Shown piece after piece: positions 53,792 through 63,447 of a stretch of 64,000 nt of DNA. Positions within the stretch are counted from its first letter, which is position 1. The number at the start of each line of letters is the position of its first letter. The position numbers were made by a program, and so were the translations under genes. Under the pieces are notes generated by a model that did no database searches, had not been told where the DNA came from, and saw only the letters and a list, made by a program, of their open reading frames with translations. Source of the stretch: Arthrobacter sp. SLBN-112 (lineage in GTDB: Bacteria; Actinomycetota; Actinomycetes; Actinomycetales; Micrococcaceae); NCBI RefSeq assembly GCF_006715225.1, contig NZ_VFMU01000001.1:2480001-2544000 (forward strand), read 5' to 3'.

Positions 53792-54763
53792 ATGACCATG
53801 ACCATGGAGCAGGCCGAGTGGTTTGCCGACACATTCGAAAAGCTGGTTGCCAACGTGGGCCAGGCGGTGCTGGGCAAGGAACACGTCATCCGGCTGACCT
53901 TCACCGCCATGCTGGCCGAAGGCCACGTCCTGTTCGAGGATGCCCCGGGCACGGGAAAGACCTCCCTGGCCAGGGCACTTGCCGCCACCGTGCAAGGGTC
54001 CAACAACCGCATCCAGTTCACCCCCGACCTGCTGCCCTCGGACGTCACCGGTGTGACCATCTATGACCAGAAGACGCAGAAGTTCGAGTTCCACAAGGGG
54101 CCGATCTTCAACAACATCGTCCTGGCCGATGAGATCAACCGTGCGTCGCCCAAGACCCAGTCCGCACTTCTGGAGGTCATGGAGGAATCCCGCGTCACCG
54201 TGGACGGCACCACCTACTCCGCAGGCCGCCCCTTCATGGTGATGGCCACCCAGAACCCGATCGAGCAGGCCGGTACCTACCGCCTGCCCGAGGCCCAGCT
54301 GGACCGCTTCCTGATCAAGACCTCCATCGGATACCCGGACCACGCCTCCACTGTCCGGCTCCTGGGCGGCAACAACCTGAGGGACCGGTCCAAGGATCTG
54401 TCTCCCGTGATCACCACCCAGGCGGTGGCGGACATGGCCGACCTCGCCGCCACGGCGCACGTTGACACGGCGGTGCTGGAGTACATCTCCCGGCTCTGCG
54501 AGGAGACCCGCAGCGCCCCGGAGACCCGGCTTGGCGTCTCGGTCCGCGGCGCCCTGGCCATGGTCCGTGCCGCCAAGGTCTGGGCCGCAGCGCAGGGACG
54601 GAACTTTGTGCTGCCGGATGACATCAAAGAACTGGCGCCCGTGGTCTGGACCCACCGGTTCGTGATGGACCCGGAAGCCGAGTTCTCGGGTGCCACCGCC
54701 GAGGCTGTACTCACCCGCATCCTGGCCGACGTCGCCGCCCCGCAGCAGCGTACCAACGCCTGA
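53792..54763 (+). CDS. moxR: MoxR-family AAA+ ATPase
   Basis: This 323-residue ATPase has Walker A EDAPGTGKTSLARAL (about residues 49-63), Walker B VLADEINRA near 110, sensor-1 MVMATQNPIEQ near 152 and the C-terminal lid. MoxR ATPases act as chaperones that mature partner proteins, usually with DUF58 (VWA-like) proteins encoded next. The start ATG 53792 has AGAAGGAAG about 13 bp upstream. It corresponds to the AAA-ATPase gene of the bifidobacterial PFNA cluster. It is followed after 73 bp by the DUF58 gene. Confidence 0.93.
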   Translation: MTMTMEQAEWFADTFEKLVANVGQAVLGKEHVIRLTFTAMLAEGHVLFEDAPGTGKTSLARALAATVQGSNNRIQFTPDLLPSDVTGVTIYDQKTQKFEFHKGPIFNNIVLADEINRASPKTQSALLEVMEESRVTVDGTTYSAGRPFMVMATQNPIEQAGTYRLPEAQLDRFLIKTSIGYPDHASTVRLLGGNNLRDRSKDLSPVITTQAVADMADLAATAHVDTAVLEYISRLCEETRSAPETRLGVSVRGALAMVRAAKVWAAAQGRNFVLPDDIKELAPVVWTHRFVMDPEAEFSGATAEAVLTRILADVAAPQQRTNA

Positions 54764-54836
54764 ACCGCCCGGCCTGCAGCCTGAAGCTGCAGCCGCCGCC
54801 ACTGTCATTCCAGCGCAACAACGAAGGCAAACCCTT

Positions 54837-56180
54837 ATGTCCGACGGCACGTCCAGCGGCACCCGGTTGACCCGGCTCGCGGAGCGTCTCCAGCAGCCCT
54901 TCCACCGGAACGGCCGCCCCACCGCGCTGCACCCTGCAGCCGTGTGGTCCGAAGCCAGCAGCACGGCCCTGCTCGCCCTGGCGCCCGCCTGGCGGACTGT
55001 CCGGGGCATCTGGCTGAAGTACGCCTGGCCCGTGCTGTCTGTGGTCAGCATCCTGGGCTGGTCCGTCCTTGCCGCCGCCATCCTGCTCTGGACCACCGGC
55101 CAGGCGTTCGGCTGGCAGGAAGCCACGGCGGCCGCCATCGCCGCCTTCGCCATGTTCGTGATCGCCGTCGCGTTCATCCTCGGCCGGTCCTCCTACGGCG
55201 TGGTGCTGGACCTCGCCCGGACGCGTGTGGCGGTGGGGGACAGCGCCGTGGGCAGCATCGCCGTCTCCAACACCTCGGCCCGCCCGCTGCTGCCGGCCGC
55301 GCTGGAACTGCCGGTGGGCAGCACCACGGCCGTCTTCCACCTGCCCCGGATGAAGCCCGGCCAGGTCCACGAGGACCTGTTCACCATCCCCACCGCGCGG
55401 CGCGCCGTCATCGTGGTGGGACCGGTCCGTTCCGTCCGGGCCGACCCCCTGCACCTGCTGCGCTGCCAGGTCCTCTGGACCGAGCCGGAGGACCTCTTCG
55501 TCCACCCACGCACGGTTGCCCTGGCAGGTTCCGCCGCAGGCTTCATCCGTGACCTCGAAGGCATGCCCACAACGGACCTCTCCAGTGCCGACGTGTCCTT
55601 CCACGCCCTGCGCGACTACGTGCCCGGCGATGACCGGAGGCACATCCATTGGAAGACAACAGCCCGCACCAACAAACTGATGGTGCGCCAGTTCGAGGAA
55701 ACCCGCCGCGCCCACCTGGCCATTTCGCTGTCCATCAACACCGACGAGTACTCCTCCGAAAACGAATTCGAGATGGCCATCTCGGTAGCCGCCTCCATCG
55801 GCCGGCAGGCCATCCGCGAACAGCGCGAACTCGACGTTCTCACGCAAAAAGGCCCGCTCCGCTGCGAAACCGGCCGCACCATGCTCGATGACATGACCAG
55901 GATCGTGGGCACGCCGATGCGCCGCACCGCCGTCGACCTCGCCAGGACCCTGGCCGACACGGTTCCCAACGCCTCCGTGGTCTTCTTCGTGGTGGGCAGC
56001 AACGTAACGGCAACCCAGCTTCGTTCCGCCGCCGCCTCCGTTCCGCCAGGCGTCCGCAGCCTGGCGGTCCGGGTGGAAGCCGGTGCGGCGCCCACCAGGG
56101 CCAACATCGCAGACCTGACCGTCCTGACGCTCGGCGACCTTGCCGACCTTGCCATCGTGCTGAGAAAGGCTGCCGCATGA
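54837..56180 (+). CDS. DUF58 (VWA-like) domain protein
   Basis: This 447-residue protein has two membrane helices (about 62-82 and 88-110), a beta-sandwich region, then the DUF58 signature at about 245-275 (FHALRDYVPGDDRRHIHWKTTARTNKLMVRQFEE) and a VWA-like C-terminal half. DUF58 proteins are the usual partners of MoxR ATPases and are thought to recruit or present substrates at the membrane. The start ATG 54837 was chosen with GAAGG upstream. The stop overlaps the next gene by ATGA, so expression is coupled. Confidence 0.9.
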   Translation: MSDGTSSGTRLTRLAERLQQPFHRNGRPTALHPAAVWSEASSTALLALAPAWRTVRGIWLKYAWPVLSVVSILGWSVLAAAILLWTTGQAFGWQEATAAAIAAFAMFVIAVAFILGRSSYGVVLDLARTRVAVGDSAVGSIAVSNTSARPLLPAALELPVGSTTAVFHLPRMKPGQVHEDLFTIPTARRAVIVVGPVRSVRADPLHLLRCQVLWTEPEDLFVHPRTVALAGSAAGFIRDLEGMPTTDLSSADVSFHALRDYVPGDDRRHIHWKTTARTNKLMVRQFEETRRAHLAISLSINTDEYSSENEFEMAISVAASIGRQAIREQRELDVLTQKGPLRCETGRTMLDDMTRIVGTPMRRTAVDLARTLADTVPNASVVFFVVGSNVTATQLRSAAASVPPGVRSLAVRVEAGAAPTRANIADLTVLTLGDLADLAIVLRKAAA

Positions 56181-58750
56181 GCGCCGCACCGGGCCGTTCC
56201 CGACAAACGCCGGCCGCACAAACACGGTCCCCGCAATCCCGTACCCGCCGCAAGGCCGCAAACCCGGACTCCGCATTCACTACCGGCCAGCCGCCCTGGC
56301 ATTTCATGCTCGACGCCGGAGCCCTGGTGGTCCTGCTGGGCTTGGGCCTGCTCGGCTTCGGCCTGAGCTTCGGCGGTGACCCCTACTACCTCCTGTCCGG
56401 GTTCGGCGGCATCATCCTGGGCCTGGCCATCGGTGCAGCCAACGCCCATCTGCGCCTGGGCCTGCTGATCACCACCGCCCTGGCCCTGGCCGCCTACCTG
56501 GTGTTTGGGACTTGGCTGGCCGTGCCGGACTCCGCCATTGCCGGCTTTGTCCCCTCCCTGGATTCGCTGCGCACCCTGCTCCTGGGCGTCGTGTTCGCTT
56601 GGAAGGACATGCTCACCGTGGGCGTGCCGGTGGGAACCGCCGGCGGCGTGCTCATTGTCCCCTTCCTGAGTTCGGTGATCACGGCCCTGGTGGCCGCGCT
56701 GCTGACCTGGCGTGCCAGGAGCCCCTACCTGCCCCTCCTGCCGGTGCTCGTCCTGTTCGTCACGGGCATCGCCTTCAGCACCAACGCCGCGTTCCTGACC
56801 CTGGAACGCGGCATCGGCCTCACTGTGCTCGGCATTGCCTGGGCGACTTTCCGCCGGGACGCCCTGCGGCGGAACAGCACGCGCAGGGTGGCGGTCAACA
56901 ATCCGCAGGCGGACAGCGCCACCGCCCGCCGCGCCAGGATCCGTCGGTTGGGCATGGCCGCAGGAGTGATTGCCGCCAGCGTGGGAATCACCGCTGTAGC
57001 CGCGCCGCTGGTCAGCGCCGGCGAGGACCGGAAAGTCCTGCGCAACGTGGTGGTGCCGCCGTTCGACCCCAAGGACTACATCACGCCCCTGGCCAGCTTC
57101 CGGACCTACGTGAAGGACAAGAAGGACGACACCCTGTTCGTGGTCAAGGGCCTCCCGCGGGACGGGCGGGTGCGCCTGGGTGCCCTGGACGCCTTCAATG
57201 GCACCAACTACAACATGGACCCCAACGGCTCCGGCAACTTCAGCAAGGTGGGCGACGCCAAGTCCATCAACACCCTCGTTGACACGTCCGGGGTGGTGCC
57301 CACGAACGATTACTCAGTCAGCATCAACGTGGAGGACTACCAGGGCTACTTTGTCCCCGGCGGCCGGAAGACCACCGGCATCAGCTTTGGCCAGTCAGGT
57401 TCGGCCGCTGCTGCCGGCCTCTACTTCAACGCGGGAACGGACACCGCCGTCACCACCAATGGACTGTCCCGCGGCGACGCCTACACGGTGCAGGTGTCTG
57501 ACCCCGCCAAGCTCGAACACGGGCAGCTGACGCAGTACGACTTCGCCAAAATCTCCCTGCCGGCCCCGCTGGAGGTGCCGCCGGTGGTCGGTTCCCAGGC
57601 CAATGACCTGTCCGCCGACGCTCCCACGGCCATCGACCGGGTGCGCCAGATCGAGGCACATTTCCAGAAGACGGGGGCCTTCAGCAACGGGCTGGTCAGC
57701 GAGGGGCAGCTGCCCAGCGTCTCGGGCCATGGCGCGGCCCGGATCCGCAACCTGCTGACCGCCAAGCAGATGCTCGGCGATGATGAACAGTACGCCGTGG
57801 CCATGTCCCTGATGCTCCGGCACCTGGGCATCCCCTCCCGCGTGGTGATGGGGTTCTACCCGGAGCCCACCAGCCCGGAGAACGGTGCCGGCGAGGTGAA
57901 GATCACCGGAAAGGACGTTCACGCCTGGGTGGAGGTCGCCTTTGAGCGGGTGGGCTGGGTCAGCTTCGATCCCACCCCTCCCAAGGACAACATCCCCATC
58001 CCGCCGGACCCGGAGAACAAGTCCAAGCCCAAGCCCCAGGTGCTGCAGCCGCCGCCCCCGCCGCAGGAGCCCGCGGACCTGCCGCCGGACTCCTCACCGG
58101 ATGCCCTGGACGCGGACCAGAAGAAGAACAACCCATGGCTGTTCTGGGGCGCCCTTTTGGGTGCATTGGGTGTCGCCGCCATTCCGCTGGTGGTCCTTGC
58201 CCTGCCGCTGCTGCTGATCGCCCTGTTGAAGGCACGACGGCGGAAGTCGCGTTTCCGCGACGGCCACCCTGCCCAGCGTGTGGGCGGAGGCTGGAACGAG
58301 GTGGTGAGCCTGGCGACCGACCTGGGTGCCGCCGTCGACACCCGTTCGACACGGCGCGAAAGCGCAGCGGTCCTGGCCGAGGCGTTCCCTGCCACCCAAG
58401 GGACCACCACCCTGTTGGCCCGCCGGGCGGACGCCTCCATCTTCGGAGCCGGAGAACCCACCGAGGAGGACGTTCGCGAGTACTGGACCATCGTTGATGG
58501 TTCCCTCAAGGACATGACCTCCGGCATGGGGTTCTGGCGCCGGCAGCAGGCGCGGTTCTCACCGCGCTCCCTGCTTGCCGACGCCCGGACCGCCATGAAC
58601 TCCGGCAAGGGCCCCAGCCTGCGCGGCGGCCGGCCGGCACTGCCTGCGGTCTCCGCGTTCGTTGCCGCCCGGCGCCGTCGTGCCTCCGGAAGTGCTGACG
58701 CGCCGCCGGCCCGGGAAGGACGCGGCCAGGAAGGACCCGGCCGGCAGTGA
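56177..58750 (+). CDS. TgpA-like membrane protein with transglutaminase fold lacking the catalytic cysteine
   Basis: This 857-residue protein has a block of N-terminal membrane helices (about 50-280, DUF3488/TgpA-like), an extracellular transglutaminase-core domain (about 470-605), a Pro-rich linker, one more membrane helix (about 655-680) and a cytosolic tail of about 175 residues with a DUF4129-like region. The usual nucleophile in GDCEQ is aspartate here (G534-D-D536-E-Q), while His582 (VHAWVEV) and Asp598 (FDPTP) are retained. Cysteine-protease or transglutaminase chemistry is therefore unlikely, and a binding role is more probable. It corresponds to the transglutaminase gene of the PFNA cluster. 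Both ends overlap neighbours by 4 bases. Confidence 0.85.
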   Translation: MSAAPGRSRQTPAAQTRSPQSRTRRKAANPDSAFTTGQPPWHFMLDAGALVVLLGLGLLGFGLSFGGDPYYLLSGFGGIILGLAIGAANAHLRLGLLITTALALAAYLVFGTWLAVPDSAIAGFVPSLDSLRTLLLGVVFAWKDMLTVGVPVGTAGGVLIVPFLSSVITALVAALLTWRARSPYLPLLPVLVLFVTGIAFSTNAAFLTLERGIGLTVLGIAWATFRRDALRRNSTRRVAVNNPQADSATARRARIRRLGMAAGVIAASVGITAVAAPLVSAGEDRKVLRNVVVPPFDPKDYITPLASFRTYVKDKKDDTLFVVKGLPRDGRVRLGALDAFNGTNYNMDPNGSGNFSKVGDAKSINTLVDTSGVVPTNDYSVSINVEDYQGYFVPGGRKTTGISFGQSGSAAAAGLYFNAGTDTAVTTNGLSRGDAYTVQVSDPAKLEHGQLTQYDFAKISLPAPLEVPPVVGSQANDLSADAPTAIDRVRQIEAHFQKTGAFSNGLVSEGQLPSVSGHGAARIRNLLTAKQMLGDDEQYAVAMSLMLRHLGIPSRVVMGFYPEPTSPENGAGEVKITGKDVHAWVEVAFERVGWVSFDPTPPKDNIPIPPDPENKSKPKPQVLQPPPPPQEPADLPPDSSPDALDADQKKNNPWLFWGALLGALGVAAIPLVVLALPLLLIALLKARRRKSRFRDGHPAQRVGGGWNEVVSLATDLGAAVDTRSTRRESAAVLAEAFPATQGTTTLLARRADASIFGAGEPTEEDVREYWTIVDGSLKDMTSGMGFWRRQQARFSPRSLLADARTAMNSGKGPSLRGGRPALPAVSAFVAARRRRASGSADAPPAREGRGQEGPGRQ

Positions 58751-60363
58751 CCTCCGACGACGAACGCTGCCCGCGCTGCCAACAGCCCGTCCGGGCAGGC
58801 GCCACCTTTTGCACCTCCTGCGGTGCACCGCTGCCTAACCGGGCGGCACGCCGCCCCCACACCCCGGACCTTCCGACGGCCCGCGGAAGGAGTGCTGCTG
58901 CCGAGGCGCGCCCCGCGCACGCGCCCGGGAATCCCGGTACTATCCCGGTAGTAGAAAGGCCCCCGGCACGTCAGCCGGCGGGCACCGCATTTACGGGCAC
59001 CGCGCAGGCGGGCACCTTGCACACGGGGACCGCGCCGGGCAGGACCGGCGGTTCCACACGGGTGGAGGCCGCTCCAGGGGGAGGAACGGGAATGGCAGTG
59101 AACCTTCAGCTTGTTCCGGCTGCGGCGGGCAAGCGGCTCGGTGCTGCAGTCATTGACTGGCTGCCGGGGGCGGCGGTGCTGGTGGTGACGTTTGCCATCG
59201 GATTTGCAGGGATCACCCGGACCAGGAGCGGCGGCTTCATTGTCTACGACACCTCCTCGCTGGTCCTCTTTGGCGGCATCGGCCTTGGCCTGGCTCTTGC
59301 CTACCTGTTCGTGGTGATCGGCCTGGAGGCCCGCACGGGCAAAACCCCCGGCAACCTGCTCATGGGGATCCGCAGCGCGGACCAGGACGGCTATGCTCCC
59401 GGCGCCGGTGCCGTGTTCCTGCGCGGCCTCATCACCGGGGCAGGCATCCTGCTGGCCGTGCTGGCTGCGGTGCTGGTGGTGGTCTTCAAGTGGTTCGACG
59501 CTGCCCTGTTCATCCTTGGCCCGCTGCTCCTGGTGGGTGCTGTGTGGGCCGTGCTGGTGGTCGTTTCCAGCCGCTGGGACAAGAACGGCGGGCTGCGCGG
59601 CTGGAATGACGCCGCCGCCAAGACCCTGGTGTTCGACGTCAAGGCCGGCCGCGACCCCATCACCACCGGCGGCATCCAGGGGCCCTACAGCTTCGCGCCC
59701 CTGGACCTTCCGCCCGTGCAGCAGGTACTGTCCCCGGTGGCCGGGGCCACCGCAGTCCAAACTCCCGTGCGCCAAACCCCGGCCTCCCAGCCCTCCGCAC
59801 CGCCAGCACCTTCGCCATCGGCCACCATGCCGTCGCAGACCATGCCCTACGCCGCGCCGGCCTCCTTCGCGCCGCCGGCACCCGCGGAGGCTGCCGCCCA
59901 GGGGATGATGCCCGCTTTCCCGCAGGTTTTTGCACCGACAGGTTCCGCCGGCCACCGGGTTCCTCCGCAGCACGTGGACGACGACGTCGAACGCACCCAG
60001 GTGCGGCCCGGAACAAGCGGCACTGCCCCTGTGGCCGTCCTCCGTATCCGACTGGACGACGGCCGCGACTTCCAGCTGGACCGCAGCGTCCTGGTGGGCC
60101 GCAACCCGGTGGGGCAGGCCGGGGAACAGCACGCGCAGCTGCTGGCTGTGGATGATCCCGGGCGCTCCATCTCCAAGACGCACCTGCACCTGCTCACCGA
60201 CGGCGCAGGTATCTGGGTGACGGACCGGCAGTCAACCAACGGAAGCGCCGTCACCACCCCGGACGGCCTGCGCACCCCACTGGTGCCGGGCGTCCCCACG
60301 TTTGTTACCCCGGGATCCAGCGTGCATTTTGGAGACCGTACCTTTTACCTAGGACAGGCATGA
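58747..60363 (+). CDS. Zinc-ribbon / RDD membrane domain / FHA domain protein
   Basis: This 538-residue protein starts with a zinc ribbon (CPRC at 8-11, CTSC at 22-25), followed by a Gly/Thr/Pro-rich linker, an RDD membrane domain with about four helices (about 125-295), a second Pro/Ala-rich linker, and a C-terminal FHA domain (about 435-535, LVGRNPVGQ, SISKTHLHL, STNGS). FHA domains bind phosphothreonine. VERTQVRPG with Thr417 just before it looks like a kinase site. It starts with GTG 58747, overlapping the previous stop, and ends overlapping the phosphatase by 4 bases. It probably relays signals from the cluster's kinase at the membrane. Confidence 0.88.
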   Translation: MTSDDERCPRCQQPVRAGATFCTSCGAPLPNRAARRPHTPDLPTARGRSAAAEARPAHAPGNPGTIPVVERPPARQPAGTAFTGTAQAGTLHTGTAPGRTGGSTRVEAAPGGGTGMAVNLQLVPAAAGKRLGAAVIDWLPGAAVLVVTFAIGFAGITRTRSGGFIVYDTSSLVLFGGIGLGLALAYLFVVIGLEARTGKTPGNLLMGIRSADQDGYAPGAGAVFLRGLITGAGILLAVLAAVLVVVFKWFDAALFILGPLLLVGAVWAVLVVVSSRWDKNGGLRGWNDAAAKTLVFDVKAGRDPITTGGIQGPYSFAPLDLPPVQQVLSPVAGATAVQTPVRQTPASQPSAPPAPSPSATMPSQTMPYAAPASFAPPAPAEAAAQGMMPAFPQVFAPTGSAGHRVPPQHVDDDVERTQVRPGTSGTAPVAVLRIRLDDGRDFQLDRSVLVGRNPVGQAGEQHAQLLAVDDPGRSISKTHLHLLTDGAGIWVTDRQSTNGSAVTTPDGLRTPLVPGVPTFVTPGSSVHFGDRTFYLGQA

Positions 60364-61310
60364 ACCAGCACCCCGCCAGTGTTTCCTCCACCATCCAGCC
60401 GGGGCCGGGACCCAGCCTCAGCTGTGGCTACGGGACGGACAGGGGACTCCGCCGGGAGCTGAACGAAGATTCGTACATCGCGGCCGATCCCGTCTTCGCC
60501 GTTGCCGACGGCATGGGCGGCCACGAAGCCGGCGAAATTGCGAGTGGCCTGTGCGTGCGGGCACTCGCCGAAATGCCCCAGGTCAGCACGGGGGAGCGGA
60601 GCATCACCGCTGCCGTCCTCCAGCAGTACCTGGTCCGTGCGGACAATTCGATCCGCGAGGCCACTGGAGCCCGTGCGGGCACCACCCTCACCGGTGCGGT
60701 GGTGGTGGAACAAATGGGCATGCCGTACTGGCTGGTCCTGAACATCGGCGATTCCCGCACGTATCGGCTCAGCCAGGGACGGTTCGAACAAATCAGCGTG
60801 GACCACTCGGAGGTCCAGGAACTCGTGGACGCGGGCGAAATCACGGCGCAGGAAGCAACCGTTCACCCGCGGCGGCACGTGGTCACCCGCGCACTGGGCA
60901 CGGGGGACGAGACGGAGGCGGACTACTGGCTTCTTCCCGTGGAGGAAGGCGACCGCGTGCTGGTCTGCTCTGACGGACTGACCGGGGAACTGGCGGACGA
61001 GGAGATCCTGGGGATCCTCAGCACCGTGGCGGATCCGCAGGAGGCAGTGGACGCCCTGATCCAGGCCGCCCTTCGCAAGGGCGGGCGGGACAACGTCACG
61101 GCCATCGTGGTGGACGCCAGGAACGTTGCGAACGACGACGGCGCGGGCACCACAGCGCCCCGCCTCACCTCTGCTGACGGAGACGAGGTGACCCTGCCGC
61201 GCCCGCAGGCATCCGAAGCAGTGACGCAGCCGCTGCCCGAACCGGTTGAGGAGACGGCTGACCGGGGCGCTCCTGCCCAGCACGGGGAGCAGGGCAATGA
61301 CGGCCGCTAG
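60360..61310 (+). CDS. PP2C-family Ser/Thr protein phosphatase
   Basis: This 316-residue PPM/PP2C phosphatase shows motifs in order: RRELNEDSYIA, VADGMGGHEAGEIAS (metal Asp), VLNIGDSRTYRLSQG, VTRALGTGDE, LVCSDGLTGELADEEI and GRDNVTAIVV. It is cytosolic with no membrane helix; the last 55 residues are an acidic Thr/Pro-rich tail including EVTLPRP (Thr278). It likely reverses phosphorylation by the kinase at the window end. It overlaps both neighbours (4 and 14 bases), so it is part of the tight PFNA-like operon. Confidence 0.93.
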   Translation: MNQHPASVSSTIQPGPGPSLSCGYGTDRGLRRELNEDSYIAADPVFAVADGMGGHEAGEIASGLCVRALAEMPQVSTGERSITAAVLQQYLVRADNSIREATGARAGTTLTGAVVVEQMGMPYWLVLNIGDSRTYRLSQGRFEQISVDHSEVQELVDAGEITAQEATVHPRRHVVTRALGTGDETEADYWLLPVEEGDRVLVCSDGLTGELADEEILGILSTVADPQEAVDALIQAALRKGGRDNVTAIVVDARNVANDDGAGTTAPRLTSADGDEVTLPRPQASEAVTQPLPEPVEETADRGAPAQHGEQGNDGR

Positions 61311-63447
61311 CTACAGCCCGGGCACCTGGCTGGGTGTTGTCAGGTCCCGCACCGCTGTCCTCCTGGGCCCCGGGTGGTCCGCCGAACTCGCAGGTGCGCT
61401 GTGGGAGCTCCTGGCGGGCCGGCCCGAGCCGCACGAGGTCCTCGCAGCCGTGACCAGCACGTCGGGCGGATCCCTCACCCGCATCCCGTCCTTCGGCATC
61501 CTGGACTTCAACGGGTCCCTGCGGGTCTTCCTGCGCGGCGATATCGACCTCACCGTCGAGCAGCCCGGCGGAGCCATGGACCTTGACGGCCGGGACGTGA
61601 CCACCTGGAACGAACGCAGGTTCGTGCTGCCCGGCACGTGCCGGGTGAGGATCGCAGACGGTGGCGCCGGCAGCTCCGGGCACGCTGCGGAGCAACCCGA
61701 ACTGCCAATCGGTGAAGGCGTGGTGCTGCTGCAGTCCCTGACCATGGGCGCACCGTCCGGCCCCGCTGCCGTGGGTGGTCCGGCCGCAGCGGATGCCGCA
61801 GCACCAACGGGAACTTCCGCCGCCGGCCCGGCGGCTGATGTTCCGGCCGCTGATGTTCCGGCCGCTCCCGCCGCTGACGCACAGCCCCCTTCTGACGCAC
61901 AGCCCCGGGCTGTCCTGCGCGAAACCGATGACGTGCCGCCGACCACCCTCCTTTCCGAAGCCACGCTCCTTCCCGAACACGGAGCCTCGGCCGAAACGGT
62001 GCTGGGAGTCATCGACGAGGACCGGGCCGATGAACACCCTGCTGGCGTCGTTGCGGATCTCCCGGTCGCGGGCCGCCTGGACCTGGACGCCACGATTGCC
62101 CCGGACGGCATTATTGGCGTCGACGGGGAGAATCATTCGGACGGGGACATCCGTGCCGACGGGGAGATTGCCGGGGAAGCTGACGGGGAGCCGGAACTCC
62201 CCGACGCAGGCGCAGATGCTGCTGTGGGCGGCGCCTCCGCCGGAATCGGTGCCGGTTCCGCAGGGGAGATGACCACATCCTACGACCACCTCTGGGACCG
62301 CACGGTGATGCGGCACATCGAAGACGCTGCCGTGCGGGAGGACCCCGACGCCGATTCGGGCCACGTTTCGCGGCAGCAACCTCCCGCACTGCCCGCGGCC
62401 GAACTGCTGCCCGCCCTCGGCGCTGCAGGGGAGCCTGCCCTCGAAGTTTCACCAGCCGGTCCAGGGACCGGGGCAGAAGCTGAAGGCGGTGGCCAGTCCG
62501 GGCCTGCCGCCGGACCTGATGCCGGTCCCGGACCCGATGCCGGTTCCGGATTTGAGGCCAGCCCGAATGAAGGGCCTGCCGTGCCGCCCCGTCCCGCGTC
62601 CACCGGCGTCCTCATTGATTCTGTCCCATGGCGCATTGGTGGAGCCACGCCGGCACCGGCCGCCCCGGCACCTGTTCCGCAGCCAACCTCCGACAACCCG
62701 GCCGCGCCGCCCGCAGCCGCCGTTGCGGTTCCATCCACGCCGATGCCTGCTGCACCCGGCCTTGGCCCCGCCAGCCCGGCCCCCGGATCGATCCCGGCAT
62801 CAGGACCCTTTCCAGCATCGGGATCCGGCGCCGGCCAGGAACACAGCGCCGGCCAGGAACACAGCACCGGGTTCGACGCCGCATTCGACCCCGACCACGA
62901 TGGCCAGACGGTCATGAAGAGCAGCCTCCCGGGAACAGCATCCGGGCAGGCAACGAACGCACCGGCCGTTCAGCAGGACCGCGCCGGCCGCCCGCTGGTG
63001 CTGGCTCGCGTGTGTGCGCAGGGCCACGCCAATCCGCCCACCCATGCCCAATGCAGCGCCTGCGGGAGTGCCCTGTTGCCTGATGCCGTGCAGGTGGCCC
63101 GTCCCCGGCTGGGGCGGATGCGCCTGTCCACCGGCGAACTCCTGGATCTCGATCAGTCCATGGTGATCGGCCGGCAGCCGTCCGTGTCCCGGGTCCAGGG
63201 CGGCGTCATGCCGCGGCTGGTCCAGGTGGCAAGCCCCGGCGGGGACATCTCCAGGTCCCACCTGGAGGTCCGGCTCGAAGGCTGGCACGTGATGCTCTGC
63301 GACCTCAAGGCCACCAACGGCACGGTCCTGGTCCGTGAAGGGCAGCCGCCGCGGCGCCTGGCCCAGAACGAGATGGCCATCCTGCTCGACGGCGACATCG
63401 CGGAACTGGGCGACAACATCTCACTGCGTTTTGAGGAGATTCCTTGA
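61297..63447 (+). CDS. FHA domain protein with long Pro/Ala-rich linker and zinc-ribbon-like motif
   Basis: This 716-residue protein has an N-terminal beta-rich domain (about 1-130), a long low-complexity acidic/Pro/Ala linker (about 150-560), a zinc-ribbon-like motif (CAQGH...CSAC, about 573-592), and a C-terminal FHA domain (about 600-715, MVIGRQPSV, ISRSHLEVRLEGWHVMLCDLKATNGT). Two threonines in basic TVM[RK] contexts, Thr336 (DRTVMRH) and Thr538 (GQTVMKS), are candidate phosphorylation sites. The start ATG 61297 was chosen for GGGGAG upstream, overlapping the phosphatase by 14 bases. The stop overlaps the kinase start. Confidence 0.88.
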   Translation: MTAASYSPGTWLGVVRSRTAVLLGPGWSAELAGALWELLAGRPEPHEVLAAVTSTSGGSLTRIPSFGILDFNGSLRVFLRGDIDLTVEQPGGAMDLDGRDVTTWNERRFVLPGTCRVRIADGGAGSSGHAAEQPELPIGEGVVLLQSLTMGAPSGPAAVGGPAAADAAAPTGTSAAGPAADVPAADVPAAPAADAQPPSDAQPRAVLRETDDVPPTTLLSEATLLPEHGASAETVLGVIDEDRADEHPAGVVADLPVAGRLDLDATIAPDGIIGVDGENHSDGDIRADGEIAGEADGEPELPDAGADAAVGGASAGIGAGSAGEMTTSYDHLWDRTVMRHIEDAAVREDPDADSGHVSRQQPPALPAAELLPALGAAGEPALEVSPAGPGTGAEAEGGGQSGPAAGPDAGPGPDAGSGFEASPNEGPAVPPRPASTGVLIDSVPWRIGGATPAPAAPAPVPQPTSDNPAAPPAAAVAVPSTPMPAAPGLGPASPAPGSIPASGPFPASGSGAGQEHSAGQEHSTGFDAAFDPDHDGQTVMKSSLPGTASGQATNAPAVQQDRAGRPLVLARVCAQGHANPPTHAQCSACGSALLPDAVQVARPRLGRMRLSTGELLDLDQSMVIGRQPSVSRVQGGVMPRLVQVASPGGDISRSHLEVRLEGWHVMLCDLKATNGTVLVREGQPPRRLAQNEMAILLDGDIAELGDNISLRFEEIP

